Assembly (NCBI GenBank): GCA_013398615.1
Contig: VZSR01001854.1
Coordinates: 9,127,053-9,191,052, forward strand
Reading direction: 5' to 3'
DNA from: Brachypodius melanocephalos
Taxonomy: Eukaryota > Chordata > Aves > Passeriformes > Pycnonotidae
Length of the DNA: 64,000 nucleotides
Below the pieces are notes generated by a model. It did no database searches. It was given only the letters and a program-made list of their open reading frames with translations, and had not been told where the DNA came from. Positions 49,520 to 61,327 of the stretch are shown piece by piece. A program made the position numbers and the translations under genes. Every line of letters starts with the position of its first letter. Positions within the stretch are counted from its first letter, which is position 1.

Positions 49520-52500
49520 GAATCTGAAAAACATGAATGCTAAAATTTAAGGCATGAATCTGTACTAACCTCTGCTTTCAGCTTTTGGGAATCCTGAGAG
49601 TATTTCAGCTGTGCGAGGAAAAAAAAATCCCACAAAACCTCCATGCTATAATCAGATTTTTGTGCAAATCTGTGAGCACCACCGAACTGGGCTCATTCTA
49701 AGGTGCAGAAGTAGCTTTTGATGTGTTTGATAGTACCTGGGAAGGCAAAGAAGGTGACAAATCTCATCCACTGTGAGTATGGAGAATAAGGTGTAAGAAT
49801 ATGTCATATCCATATGTGCATTTTCTTCAGATTCACAACTGCCACCTGGAAAATTGTAAACCTGGTCATGACATTTGCTTGAGAGATTGATCTGAGGTCT
49901 GTAGGAAGACTGTGATGACACTTCCTACTTTTTTTTTGGCACAGGAGACAGAACCGAGTTTTGGCTCAGAACAATGTGAGCACTGTGCTCTCTCTTCCAA
50001 AGCATGTTGGTAGGGCAGAAATGAGGTGGTGACGCTGCTGCTCCCCATTCTGTTTGAAGCTGTTCGGCAGCATTTTGAGAGTCCAGCTGGCTGTAGAGAT
50101 GGGCAGAACTCACAGGCATTACTTGGCTACTGGTGTACCCCATCCTTTCCTATTCTGTCTTCTTTCCCCAATGCAGTAAGTTTTCCTCTAGGCACTCCAA
50201 AGTTTGAAATTCTACTTCCATAACTTTCTAACTTGCGTAGTAAAAGTTTTGAAGGCTTAGCCTGGAAATGTCACTTTTCTGCTTGAGAAACCTTGTTTTT
50301 GGAATATCCAATTCTGGTGTGTAGTAGGAGGATTTATGCTTGCTGACAGAGGTAACTGCCGAGGCATGGCAAAACACATTTGCTTAAAATTTCAGCACTT
50401 TTTTCCAGGTAAAGAAAAGAAATAGTATGAATAAATGAAGTGGGGAATGTTTATGAATTAGATATGATATAAAGAAATGAATTTCTTACTTGGCAGCCTG
50501 AATTGCTGCAAATGTTGCTATATTAGAACTGAATGTCATGGATGCCCTTGTCAATATTAAAATTTTGGTATAAATACTATTTCTTGCATATATGCAAGAA
50601 CATGGTGGACTCTTCATAGAAATTGAACTAATCTGTAAGCAAGCACGGTGTTTAAAGATTGTATGTGGAGTAGTGTAGGCAATTCTATTTAAAGGGAATT
50701 AAGTTAATAACAGGTATCTTCTAGAATTTTAAGTGTGATCTAGTCTGTTCTTATTCATTTGCTTTCTGCTCCATGAATACTTATGCTGTCATTGCCACAT
50801 GTCTCTGATATATTGATTCCATTAGTCTTCCTGGTTAACCCAAAAAGCATCAACACTTTAAAGGACTGGCTTGTATTACTTGCAGTCTTAACCAGCCTTC
50901 TTAAAGGGGAAAGCCCTGGGAAGGTGATGGACCATGTTGTCCAGTTCTAGCAAGTTATTTTTTGGAGAGAGCATTATCATTTCTTTAGTGGTTATATAAA
51001 CTCTGAGTGTACCACCATTGCAACAGCAATGTCATTTGGTGCTTTTCAGAAGTCCTTAACACTTCAAGTGAATCAATAATAGCAGTTCTTGCTGTCCTTG
51101 GAAGGGATTTGGACAAAGGGATTCACAATAAATGGACTAATGGTGAAGTTTAGCTGGTCTTCTACACTATTTGTCACTTAAAATTGCAAGTAAAGGAAGA
51201 AGTAAATTTTCAGTGGGAGATTTAAAATGGACAAAATGTTTTCCATCAGAAGGAAAAAATTCTTTACTGTTTCCTTCTATGGTGTCTAAATGTAAGAAAA
51301 TGGAGGTTTGATCAGTTCTGCTGGGTTTATTTTGTTCCTTTTATAAAAAATAAAATGATAAGCAGTCAAAATGTAATACCACTTATCTCAACTTTTTTTT
51401 TCCTCAAACTTGTTTCTGTGCATTCTCAGTTTGAATTCTCATTCCCTAAATTCTGTGTTACTGCTCAAATTGTTGGTCCTGTTTCATGGGATCAATAACT
51501 CATTCTTCTTCTCTTTTAGTGTACCTATGTCTTACTGAGAGATCAATTTTTCAAATATGAAATCCAAGTAGTAATGATCATTGGTGTGTTAAAAGTCTCA
51601 GGTTGGTGGGAAAGATTTTGAGAAGAAAAAGATCATTTCCAGTATGTGAATATGCTTGGACAGAACTATTGCTGAACGATTAAAGTAGAATGTATTTATT
51701 GGTCTGATTATGATCAAGCATAAGAAATCCTCTGATGTCCTATTTTCCTTTTGAAGTAGATCATGTTGTAACTTGATTGTGGAGAAAAGAGCTAAACTTA
51801 TTCTTCAGGAGTTAAAAGGAGTATCTCAAATTTCCTTACTTATTGTTACAGTATATTGGTGCTGTCTTCCATTTATGCAAATTTGTTGGCAAGATGATGC
51901 ATGAACACTTAACAAGCCCAACTTGGAAAATCTTCATTGAAATAATAGCTTGATTCAGGAAGGAGAGATGGAATAATAAGCCAATCTAAGAAAAATTATA
52001 TTTAACTGCCACCTCTGTAGCTAAGTTTTTTTGTAACATTTGGAACTATTGTTTTCAGTTTCTCCTAATTTGTGACCCCTTATGTACCTTTTTTTTATTA
52101 CGAGGATGATCGAGTTGATGAGTGTGAAAGCAGTTTTTTGGTGTATTCAACCTGAATGGATGTATACTGGGAAGTGCTTACGGGGGAAGGAATCATGAAA
52201 GCACATCCTTGCAACTGTGATTTACAGTCCTCTGTAAGTACATGACCAGTGGTCTTAGGAAAATAAAAGTCGTGTATGACTGATCAGATTTTAGGAGAAA
52301 GCAAATGAACACGAAAAGTAAAAATCAGTGAAAGTGAAAGCTTTAAAAATAATTAGATGTGTGTTTCAAATTTGAGATTAGAGGCAGCAATAGTGGTGAT
52401 CTTACTGTTATTCCAGTGGTGATCTTACTACCCTTTTGGGAAGGATCAATGCTTATGAATAAAGTTATGTGGATGAAATGGAGAGAGAATGTGAACAACT

Positions 52501-55191
52501 TGTAGATAGTGTTTGTGAATTTTACCTTTTTTCAGAATCAGTTGTATTCATAGGTATAACTGTTGGAAATTTTTCAGTCAATTGACAAAATTACTTAAAC
52601 AAAAACTCCTCCTTTTTTTCTTCCTGTTTTCCACATTATTGTGTGCTATTATTTCTTTGACTTCTGTAGGAGGAAAATGCAGTATTTAAGTCAGGTGGCT
52701 CTATGGAAAGCTTGGATATGTTTTTTGCCTTCTGAATGCAATATGAAATAGTTGACTGGTACATCAATATCTTATTCTGCTCTACTGCCTCCAAAGAACA
52801 AATCGTGTCTTGTTTTCTTACTAGAAAGAAGAGTTTGTGTCTTTGGCTTTCAACTTAAAAGACTAAAGACTGTACAACACTTGAGGGTTAATTAGAAGCA
52901 TTGTCTTGAGTCACTGGTCCTTTGAGATGTACTTGTTATTGCATATGCAAAATTTGAATTTAAAGTTGGGGGGTTTTGTTTGTTGTTTACTGTCTAGGCT
53001 GTACCCCCTTAAGCCAGTTCAATTGTTATCTTTTGTGTGCCTTTCCAAGCTGTTTGTAGGGTGTGCTCTATATTTTCTGTATAGTTTAGCTGAGAAGGTG
53101 CTTTAAAGGCCTGGCTTGTATTACATTTTACAACTGGTCACTGTTTCTGTGTTCTGTGAAGATAGGTTGGGATTAATTCAATCATTTTACTCAGTGAATA
53201 ATCCTATGTCACGATACAGATAGTATTTCCAACAGCTGTGCCTTGATTTCAGTGTGCACAATTACTGGTAGATATCTCCAACAAAATCTGCACGAGTCAC
53301 TGTCAGGCTCTGGCTTAGTTAGTGTTGGGGATAATTTTTTGTGATTCTCTGTGCTGTTTTTGTTCTTATGTTGTCATCTTGCCTCTTGCAGAAAAGAGGA
53401 ATGCTGCACTATCTTACCAGAATGAACAAACATTCATTCTATAAATTCATAAGACTTTTGGGATTTTTGAGTGTTGTTTTTACACAACTTGCTACTACAG
53501 TGCTCCTAAATAACAACAAACAAACAGCTCTGTGAATTACACAATAAAAATGCCAGGTAATGTTTTGTTGCTTTGACCAACAAAGGTCCATAGCTTTGTT
53601 GGATGGCTTGCATTGACTTTTCTGAACAGATGTAACTTAATTGTCTTCTACAAGGACAAATATTGAAAGATCTTAAGGGAAAGTGGCCGTTTACTTATAA
53701 AATGTGTTTCTGGCAGTGTATCCAGGCAATGGTTTTTTTCCATTCACCAGTGCTTCTCTATTCCTTTATATCCATGAATTTTTTTTTTTTTTAGAACAGC
53801 AGCTGCTTGTATTGTACCAGAGCTGCCAAAAGTCTCGGTTAAATACAGAAATTTCAAGAAAGCTTATTCAAAAGTGCTGTAACATATTTCAACCTACAAT
53901 CTGAACATCTTTGTATCTCTGGCCTAGTCCATCATTAAATACATTTAGAGTATGTAATCTGTGAGTGTATTGGACCTTAAAGGTTTCAGACAGCTTCTTC
54001 TTTCCCTTATTTCAGTGATCTCTACTTACCTTAAATATTTCAAGCCATAGACATGATTCTGAATTCTGTTTTAACATCATACAGTTTGCATCTTGAACAG
54101 TCTTGCAAAACATCAAAAATTACTTGGATTGGTAACTCTGCTGCTAGAAAGGGAGGGTAGAGCAGTTCTCTCTTATGAATTTTGTTTATATCTGAGAGCT
54201 GGGGGACATAAGGAATAAGTGAGCTCATGCTAGGGAGAGCAATGGCCATTATGGTGGAGAGGAAGAAGAAATTTCTGCCTTTCTTTGGGGAAAGCTTGTT
54301 GCAGAGCTGTCTGTGGGAAGCACTGTTCTCTGTCACCCAGCAGTATTGGTATCTGTATAGCATTGGAAAAAATCTCTCCTCAAGGTAATAATCGACTGCA
54401 AGTGTGGCACTGCTCCAGCTACCCCTGTGACAGGCACAGCAAACAACGTGTATCCCCTTGTCTGTGCCAGTCAGTGAACTCTTATGATCATGAGCAAATT
54501 TGAAAGAAGGAAGATTTCTCCTTTTTCTCTGCAGGATATAATTGTTCCAAACAGATGTAAACATTAGCCCTTGCTCTAAAGCAGGCCACAGTCCAGATTA
54601 GTGTGAAGCTGGGAACCAAGGATAAAATTCATGTTAGAGCATTAACAGAGGGTTAATTTGCTCTCCCAGCTCAACTGAGTCCCAGTGGCTGCCTCAGTGC
54701 CCTGCCCTGATATGCAATAGGGCTGCAGGGCATCACTGCTACCCCAGCAAGTGCAGCTGTAAGCTCAGTTCAGAAAGAAACTCTCACACCAGGATGGTTC
54801 GTGATTGTCCAGGAGAAGTGAACAGAAAGTCTGAGAGAATTTTTCATTCTGCACAGCCCAAGAACAGGATGTGTTCTCTTTGATGTGTCTTGTATTCAGC
54901 ATTTTAAATTTAAGTGTCAAAGTAAATGCTTTTTAGGGTGCATTTTAAGTAACAAACTTTTTAGTTAAATGGGTACCTACAGAAACTGTAGCCTTCTCTG
55001 AAGATTTTCCTTGAAATTTTATGGTGTTTGCAGTAATGTATACTTGTTTCCCAAAATTTAGAGACAACATTATATCCACCTTGCTTTTCTTTGGGTGGGG
55101 CAGTTTGTTTGGTTTGTTGTTTTTCTTCCTGTTTTTATATTTTGTTCCTTCTTCAAGGAATAAAATTGTTTTGATGGTGAAAAGTCACAGT
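49520..55191. other. Anonymous AT-rich non-coding DNA
   Basis: No gene or named element recognised. It holds a perfect 20-base palindrome (50,581-50,600), a 15-base direct duplication (52,392 and 52,415), and a 24-base near-identical pair (50,856 and 53,101). The longest frame in the window (174 codons, 54,040-54,564 minus) is here but resembles no known protein and lacks supporting signals. Confidence 0.5.
53779..53792. repeat. Poly(T) tract
   Basis: About 14 consecutive T. No element body adjoins it. Confidence 0.8.
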
Positions 55192-55392
55192 CTCATAGAG
55201 TAGCTTGGGTTGGAAAGGACATTAATGATCACTTAGTTCAAAGCCCCCTCCCATGGGCAGAAATGACCCCTATTACAACAAGTTACTCAGGGCCCTTTCC
55301 AACTTGGCCTTGAACACTTCTGGGGATGTGGCATCCATGGCTTCTCTTGGCAACTTGTCCCAGTACCATCCCTGCCATTTGAGTGATGATTC
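55192..55392 (-). mobile_element. CR1 LINE 3' end, minus strand
   Basis: The plus strand starts with 'tcatagagtagcttgggttg', the reverse complement of the CR1 3' terminus. It continues through 'cccatgggcagaaatgac', 'ccaacttggccttgaacac' and 'ggcaacttgtcccagtacc'. This is the classic order of the CR1 3' untranslated region read backwards. Similarity ends at about 55,392, giving a 200-base 5'-truncated copy. Confidence 0.9.
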
Positions 55393-55888
55393 TGAACTAA
55401 ACTGGACTACTCCTTGGGTAATATTAATTTTTCTATTTTTTCAATTTTTTACCCTGTGTTCACAAGTTCAACTTGTGTTCTCTAACTAGGTGTATGATTT
55501 TAAGTATTTTTCCCAGTGCCACAGCTGCATCTGAAAACCCTTTAAAGAGCATTCAAAGTAGCCTTGTAAATAACTGTAACTGCCTGTATTTGATCACTTT
55601 TTTTTTCTTCCTGAGACTTAGTCTGAGGAGTCAAGAAGTAATTCTTCCAGGTAGCTCTCCTCAGGGCCAGTCCTGTGTCATGCTGATTTAGGCTGTTTGA
55701 GCAATGGTTTTTCTGTATTGCAGATATTCTATGTTTAGGGAAACAGAAAATACATGTGTATTCACTATTTAAATTCACAAATTTACCTCTTAAGTGTTTA
55801 AGCAAATCTAGTGGAATTTTGGTATCTCAAAAAGAATGGAGTAAGTTTTCAATACTTGAGGACAACTCAATTTTTTGAGTTTTGAAAG

Positions 55889-55903
55889 TTTTTTTTTTTT
55901 TTT
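55889..55903. repeat. Poly(T) tract
   Basis: An uninterrupted run of about 15 T close to a small inverted repeat. Confidence 0.8.
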
Positions 55904-57523
55904 CCTTTTATAGTAGACCAGAATTATTTGTTTAAATGTGGTGTTTGTTTTAACTAATTTGTTTTGGAAGCTGAGCAAAAGGCATGGTGAGAAAAGGGAG
56001 AACAGAACATAGGGTTGGATACCTAATATGCAAATATGCTGAAGCCCACTATTTCTTAAGAGCTAGAACAACACTGTGGTTATATGACCAAAATGCCTCT
56101 GAAAATTTCTAAATGTTCCACCAATAGTTGAGAAAATCTTGCTAGATATTTCAGTTCACTGAACACTTGAAAGCATAGAGCTCAGCTTATACTTTGCGAG
56201 TTAAAGACGTCTGGAACCAAGAAAGCAAAGTGTGTTGACCTTTCCATTATTATTCTGTAATTTTTTAATCCCCACAAAAGATTGAATGTCTAATTTAGGC
56301 TCTTTAAGATATTTCTGAAGAGAAGTGTGTCAGTTTTGAAGAGATGTGATTGCCCAGATCTCAAATATTTAAAAATCCAATGCCTTTGGAAATGAAATTC
56401 CTTTTGGATAAAAGAAATAGATTATCAAGGAGTATTATCAACACGCTGCATTTATTTTTAGAAAACATGATGTTTGTTTCCAGAAATGTGCAGTTATGGG
56501 CTCAGTGCTAATAAATCTTTCCTATTATATATAAGGAAGGTTATTTGCTTTAGTGACAAATAGATTTCATCAGATTCTTGTCTTTTGCTTTTGTCAGATC
56601 TGTGCTATCCAAGGGGAAAGCATTGGGGATGCACTTGCCAAAACATGACTGCAGATGCTTCTGTAAATTAGGTTTTCCCAGAGTAATGTAACAGCATGAA
56701 CCTGCTCATAAAAGTATTGCAGAAAAAAAAGTAGAACTTTATTCAAGTATGTGTACCAATAACATGTGCCATAAAAGATGATAATTTTGACTTTATATTG
56801 ACATAAATCACTTACTGGTGAGCAGTACTTTTTGTGAAAGTGGCATCATAAGACTAGGCAATAACCGATTGGAAAGGTCATTTGATAAACCAAGAACTTC
56901 AGGCATCTGTTTATTATCAACATTCTTCTTTCCTGTCTCAAACAGAAAACAATTTTCTTTATGTCACTCTCAAATCTCCATATAAATTGCTAAGAGTAGC
57001 CAAATACCTTGGCTTCAGGACCCGAGGGTATTCCTCCCCTTCTCTGCAGTTTCCAGATTCTGTAAGGCAGATCATGTGCTTCCAGTTGGTGCACCCACAA
57101 AATACAAACACAAGTTTTTGTACAGAGATTAAAACAGACAGGGAAAAACACACTTTTGGGGACATCCCCAGTAAACATGAAAAAATCTACTGGCCCCCCC
57201 TGATTCTTCTCTTTGGGTAGTTTGGTTTAATGTGTGCTCATGGAACATGTGTACGCACATATGTATTCTCAATCAGCTCATAAGACTGGCATTATTAATG
57301 GGGTTATTTGGGCACTGATGGTCTTGGAAGAGCTGTCTCCTAAAATATTTCCTACTTTCCCCTCAGTTAGAAACTGAATTTTGGACATTCCTTGCACAGC
57401 TTCCCCTTTGACCATCTGTGAAAGCCATCTATCTCTTAATGTGCTTTCAGGAACATGTAAGTAGCTGGATGTTATCCATTTATGTCCACCAATTTCTTAT
57501 GTCCCCTCAAGTAGTTTCCTGTA

Positions 57524-57567
57524 TTAGGTAACTAAGTTACCTAACTTAGTTGGCTCAGTTAGGTAAC
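57524..57567. repeat. Palindrome flanked by direct repeats
   Basis: A near-perfect palindrome (10-base arms AACTAAGTTA and TAACTTAGTT around CC, 57,530-57,551) is overlapped or followed by two direct copies of TTAGGTAAC (57,524 and 57,559). An inverted copy lies inside (57,537-57,545). Origin unknown. Confidence 0.85.
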
Positions 57568-57751
57568 ACTTGAGAGAGGAACTAATATTCTGCCTCCAAG
57601 CTTAACAAGGTTTTTTTCCCCCCCTTTCTTTTTGTGCCCACTTCTACGTATGATACTAAAGGTTTTGGCTTAATTCCAGGCAGTTGTTGAACATTCCTCA
57701 TGTGAGGCTATCTGATCTGAACTTTAATGTACCAAGTAAATACCATCTGCA

Positions 57752-58076
57752 TGTTGTGGTTTAGGAATGGTACCTCTAAATCCAGTGCTCGCACTGAGAG
57801 TGTCCCAAACCACACACTGCTCTCTCAAGCCACCTCATCCCTGCCTTCCCCTTCTTCTTCCTACTGCAGCAGGATGGACTTGAGAATTGGAGGCACAAAA
57901 GGTGAAGATTACAATTTGAGAGAAGAACACTTTACTGGAAACAGCAATGAGATACAGAAGAGAACAGTGACACCCACAATATTAATAACAAAAGTGTGCA
58001 AAAGAGAGGGTAATTCACATGCAAAAATGCTCACCATGGACCCTGAGACAGTGAGCAGTGGTAGACAGCTTTGCCA
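57752..58076 (-). mobile_element. LTR of an endogenous retrovirus, truncated, minus strand
   Basis: The plus-strand start 'tgttgtggtttagg' is the reverse complement of an LTR end in ...AAACCACAACA, similar to the end of the LTR at 48,102. The body, with 'ctctaaatccagtgctcgc', 'ctcaagccacctcatccctg' and 'ggaggcacaaaaggtgaag', resembles a bird LTR as I remember it. The similarity runs into the CR1 at about 58,077, so the LTR's 5' part is missing or was interrupted. The 137-codon plus-strand frame that spans both elements (57,727-58,140) is a chance frame. Confidence 0.6.
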
Positions 58077-58077
58077 C

Positions 58078-59178
58078 TACCCTGTTCTTCCACAACTTCT
58101 CTGGGCAACTTGTTCCAGTGTCTCATCACTCTCAAAGTAAAGATTTTTTTCCCAGTATCTAATCTAAACCTACTCTTTTCCAGTTTGAAACCAGTCCCCC
58201 TTGTCCTGTCACTACACGCCCTTGTAAACAGTCCCTCTTCATCTTTCTTGGGGGATCCCCTTAGGTACTGGAAGGCTGCAATTAGGTCACCTCAAAGACT
58301 TCTCCAGGCTGAACCCAATTCTCTCAGACTTTCCTCATAGGACAGGTGATTCATCCCTCTAAACGACTTGGTGGTCATCTCTGGACTTGCTCCAAGAGTG
58401 CCTGTCCTTCCTGTGCTGGGAGCCCAGAGCTGGATGCAGCCCTGCAGTGGGGCAGAATCCCCTCCTTTGCCCTGCTGCCCACACTGTTTTGGATGCAGCC
58501 CAGGACATGTTTGGCTTTCTGGGCTGTGAGTGCACATGACATATATCATGGGTCATGTCCAGCCTCTCACCCACCAGCACCCCCAAGTCCTTCTGGGCAG
58601 GGCATCTTCTCTCCATCTGCTCCATCCCCAGCCTGTGTTGATACTGGGGCTTGCCCTCACCCAGGCTCAGCACCTTGAACTTAGTCTGGTTAAACCACAG
58701 GAGATACCTGTTGTCCCCCTTTTTGAGTTTGTCCAGGTCCCTCTGGATGGCATGCTATCCTTCAGGGATGACAGCCATACCCCTCAGCTTCCTGTCATCT
58801 GCAGATTTCCTGGGGGTGCACTCAAGCTCTTTGTCTGTGCCATTAATGAAGCTATTAAATAATACTGGCCTCACTACAGACCCCTGAGGGCTGCCATCTG
58901 TTAGTGTTATCTGTCGGGACTCTGAGGCACTGAGCACCCTCTGGATGTGACTGTCCAACCACTTCCTTCTCCATGTAAAACTCCATCCATTGAGCCCATT
59001 TCTCGTTAGTTTAGGGAGAGGGATGTTGTGAGGGACTATGTCAAATGGTCTTTACAAAAGTTCAGATAAATGACACCTATCACTCTTCCCTAGTCCATGG
59101 ATGTAGTCACTGCCATGGAAAGCCACTGGACTGGTCAGGCAGGACTTGCCCTTGATGAAGCTGCGCTGGCTTTTGAAT
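58078..59178 (-). mobile_element. CR1 LINE, 5'-truncated, minus strand
   Basis: The largest CR1 copy, about 1.1 kb. The minus-strand translations carry reverse-transcriptase blocks in the expected order: G-S-P-Q-G-S-V-x-x-P-V-L-F-N, then the catalytic block as S-A-D-D, then K-D-L-G-V-L-V, and later H-L-S-Y-E-E-S-L-R-E-L. CR1 normally has an aromatic residue before A-D-D, so the serine is a damaged catalytic site. Frameshifts split the protein into at least three frames. The 3' untranslated region proper is largely absent: the element begins near 58,078 next to an LTR. The 5' limit is near 59,178. It is inactive. Confidence 0.92.
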
Positions 59179-59348
59179 AACAGCAGTGGAACAGAAGTTT
59201 GCTTTAGGAAGTCTGGATTTCAGGAGGAGAATTATTTCTTATGCTAAGAAATCCAGGTGATTCTAAACTAAGTGCCATTTAGGCCCTAATATTGTTCTGT
59301 TTCATATATCACAGAGTTTGACTAAGCAGAACACAGACTAAGAAAAGT

Positions 59349-59379
59349 AGTATCAGAAAACCATGGAGTTTCTGATACT
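59349..59379. repeat. Inverted repeat, 11-bp arms
   Basis: AGTATCAGAAA (59,349-59,359) and TTTCTGATACT (59,369-59,379) are exact reverse complements around a 9-base loop that contains CCATGG. A further 5-bp pairing (59,343-59,347 with 59,383-59,387) extends the stem past a small internal loop. Confidence 0.9.
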
Positions 59380-59579
59380 TCTCTTTTGGTTTTGAAGGGA
59401 AGGCTGAGGAAGGAAGACTGAGAGAGAACAATTGGAGTAAATAGTGAAAAAAACCAGTATTTTGCTTAAAAATAGTACATAATTATGTATTTATTCTAAA
59501 AATATGAAAAATCTACATGACGTTTAGTAAGTAAGCAAATTTCTTTCAACAGATGTGAGGATGCTCTTCATCTTAATTG

Positions 59580-59621
59580 TGTAGCATTGTATGCTACATT
59601 CATATGAATGCTTGGCATTCA
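59580..59621. repeat. Three consecutive palindromes
   Basis: In 42 bases there are an 8-bp-stem hairpin (59,580-59,598), a perfect 12-base palindrome ATTCATATGAAT (59,598-59,609), and a 7-bp-stem hairpin with a TTG loop (59,605-59,621). The second and third overlap, so they would be alternative structures. Confidence 0.9.
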
Positions 59622-61284
59622 ATATCTTCCTGCAATTATTATTGAGATTTGTACTTCCTTGCTTGTTTAGAGAAATTTTGTAGTTTATTTGTAAAACTTA
59701 TATTCTTGAGATCTTTTTAATGGCCTCACATATCTTTATATAAGCTTTATGTACTATATGACAGAAGCTGCTTCTGAAGATCCAATTTTCCTTTTTATTT
59801 ATTTTTAAATTCTATATCTTGACAGTCCCCACTGATGTGTTAGTGGGCACATGAATATTGCACAGAAAAAGTGTGATGTAGAAATGTTAGCCTGATGGAG
59901 AATACACCACGTCCTCAGATTTTAAAAAGCGAATTTATTTTTCAATATGGCTATGCATTTCCACAGATATCTATTCAGGAGCAGGGTATTTCTGTCTCTA
60001 TCATCTACTTCCCTAAACTCAGGTGTCTGAAACTACCAGAGAGATGAAAAAAGAAAATACCTTTCCAGCAGCAAAGAGGGATGAGTCAAAACCTTCTCAG
60101 AGGTGGCTTTAATCTGGGGTTGCCTGGGCAACTTTAACTTCCTTTAGCTCATTTTTGTTGAGGTTGATGGTAGAACTACATAACTATTGCCAATGAACTT
60201 AAGTTAGAGTTGACTCACTTTCTAGTACAAATAGCTCCTTCATAGGCCATTTCCTTTCAAATTATTCATTTACAGAAAAGCAACAATCAGTATGGGTTTT
60301 TTCCACTCTTAATGAGGTAAATAAAAATATGTGCACACATTTTGTCACTAATTATGTGTTTCTAGCACTTTGGTTTTCAACATTTTAATTGCTTCAATTC
60401 AAATATAACAGTTCTCTTAAGGATTTGCTTCCACTTTGTGACCTTTTTTGAAATATTGTCAACTTCAGAATGTTTGGTACATGATATAATAATGAAAATT
60501 CTTTAAATATTAAATAACTATATATGGTAAGAGTACTCACTTCATGTAGCTTTGACTGTCTACTTCTAAGCTGTAAAATACAACATGAAACTGTAGATTC
60601 ACAGAAGAATTTTTTTTTTCCTAGTATATAAGTGCAGGTTAGTTTTGGTAGAAACTCTAAACTCATTGTTTTTTAAAGATACTCCATATCTATGTGCATA
60701 TGTTACAGGAGGTTATAGAAGATCCAGAAATAAAGAACATATATTTTAGAGAAATATGTCACTTTTCATAACATGAACAAAAGTTTAATTTTATAGGCTG
60801 GAGAAAATTTCTGCCATGAGAGGGGTAAATAATTAATTTGAATGGCTCCAAGAATATTTAGATGCAATGACCCAGTACACAACCTCTAATCTCCATCAAG
60901 TCAATGCAAACTGATCACTAAAAAGTCCCAAGTTCCTATGGGACAGAGATGAAATGCTGCAATATGAACATGTTACTTCATTCAGTGGGAAAATTTCAAT
61001 CTTCTTCATTCCAGAGGGACACTCCACTTCTCAGTGGTCATGAATGTATAATACATGAGAATATTCATATTCATTATTTAGGAAAAGGATGTTCTTTGCA
61101 TTATGGGGAAATCTGAGCTGCATCCATTTGTGAATCAAGATGGGCGTATTCTCGATAATTTTTTCAGGACATATATTTTTGAGAGAGCAACCCATTTAAG
61201 CAATCATTCTGTAGTAGTGTAGAATGTATTTGTGGAAATGCGGACATGAATAAATTAAGTTTTCCATTTACACTTTTAAGTAGG

Positions 61285-61327
61285 TGTGGTGGGTTGCCCC
61301 AGGCTGCATAACAGGTGCCCACCAAAG
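61285..61327 (-). mobile_element. LTR sliver, minus strand
   Basis: The 43 bases starting 'tgtggtgggttgcccc' and including 'caggtgcccaccaaag' match the terminal part of a bird LTR as I remember it, in the orientation where the LTR's 3' end is at 61,285. The match stops abruptly, so only a fragment remains. Confidence 0.45.

Larger units (their letters stand above)
55393..57751. other. Anonymous non-coding DNA
   Basis: No gene recognised. It includes a poly(T) run (55,889-55,903) just after a small perfect hairpin (55,864-55,881), and a palindromic cluster at 57,524-57,567. Confidence 0.5.
59179..61284. other. Anonymous AT-rich DNA with palindromes
   Basis: No gene recognised. Two palindrome features are listed separately (59,349-59,379 and 59,580-59,621). 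The remainder, including T-rich and A-rich patches, shows nothing nameable. Confidence 0.5.

Noticed and set aside
54040..54564. Longest open frame in the window, 174 codons, minus strand
   Set aside because: No known family resemblance, no membrane or motif pattern, and no splice or promoter context. A rough estimate from stop frequency predicts about 0.4 frames of this size by chance in the window.
55864..55903. Hairpin followed by a T run, like a Rho-independent terminator
   Set aside because: The window is vertebrate nuclear DNA. A 7-bp AT-rich stem next to a homopolymer is expected by chance.
57727..58140. 137-codon plus-strand frame
   Set aside because: It reads antisense through an LTR and into a CR1.
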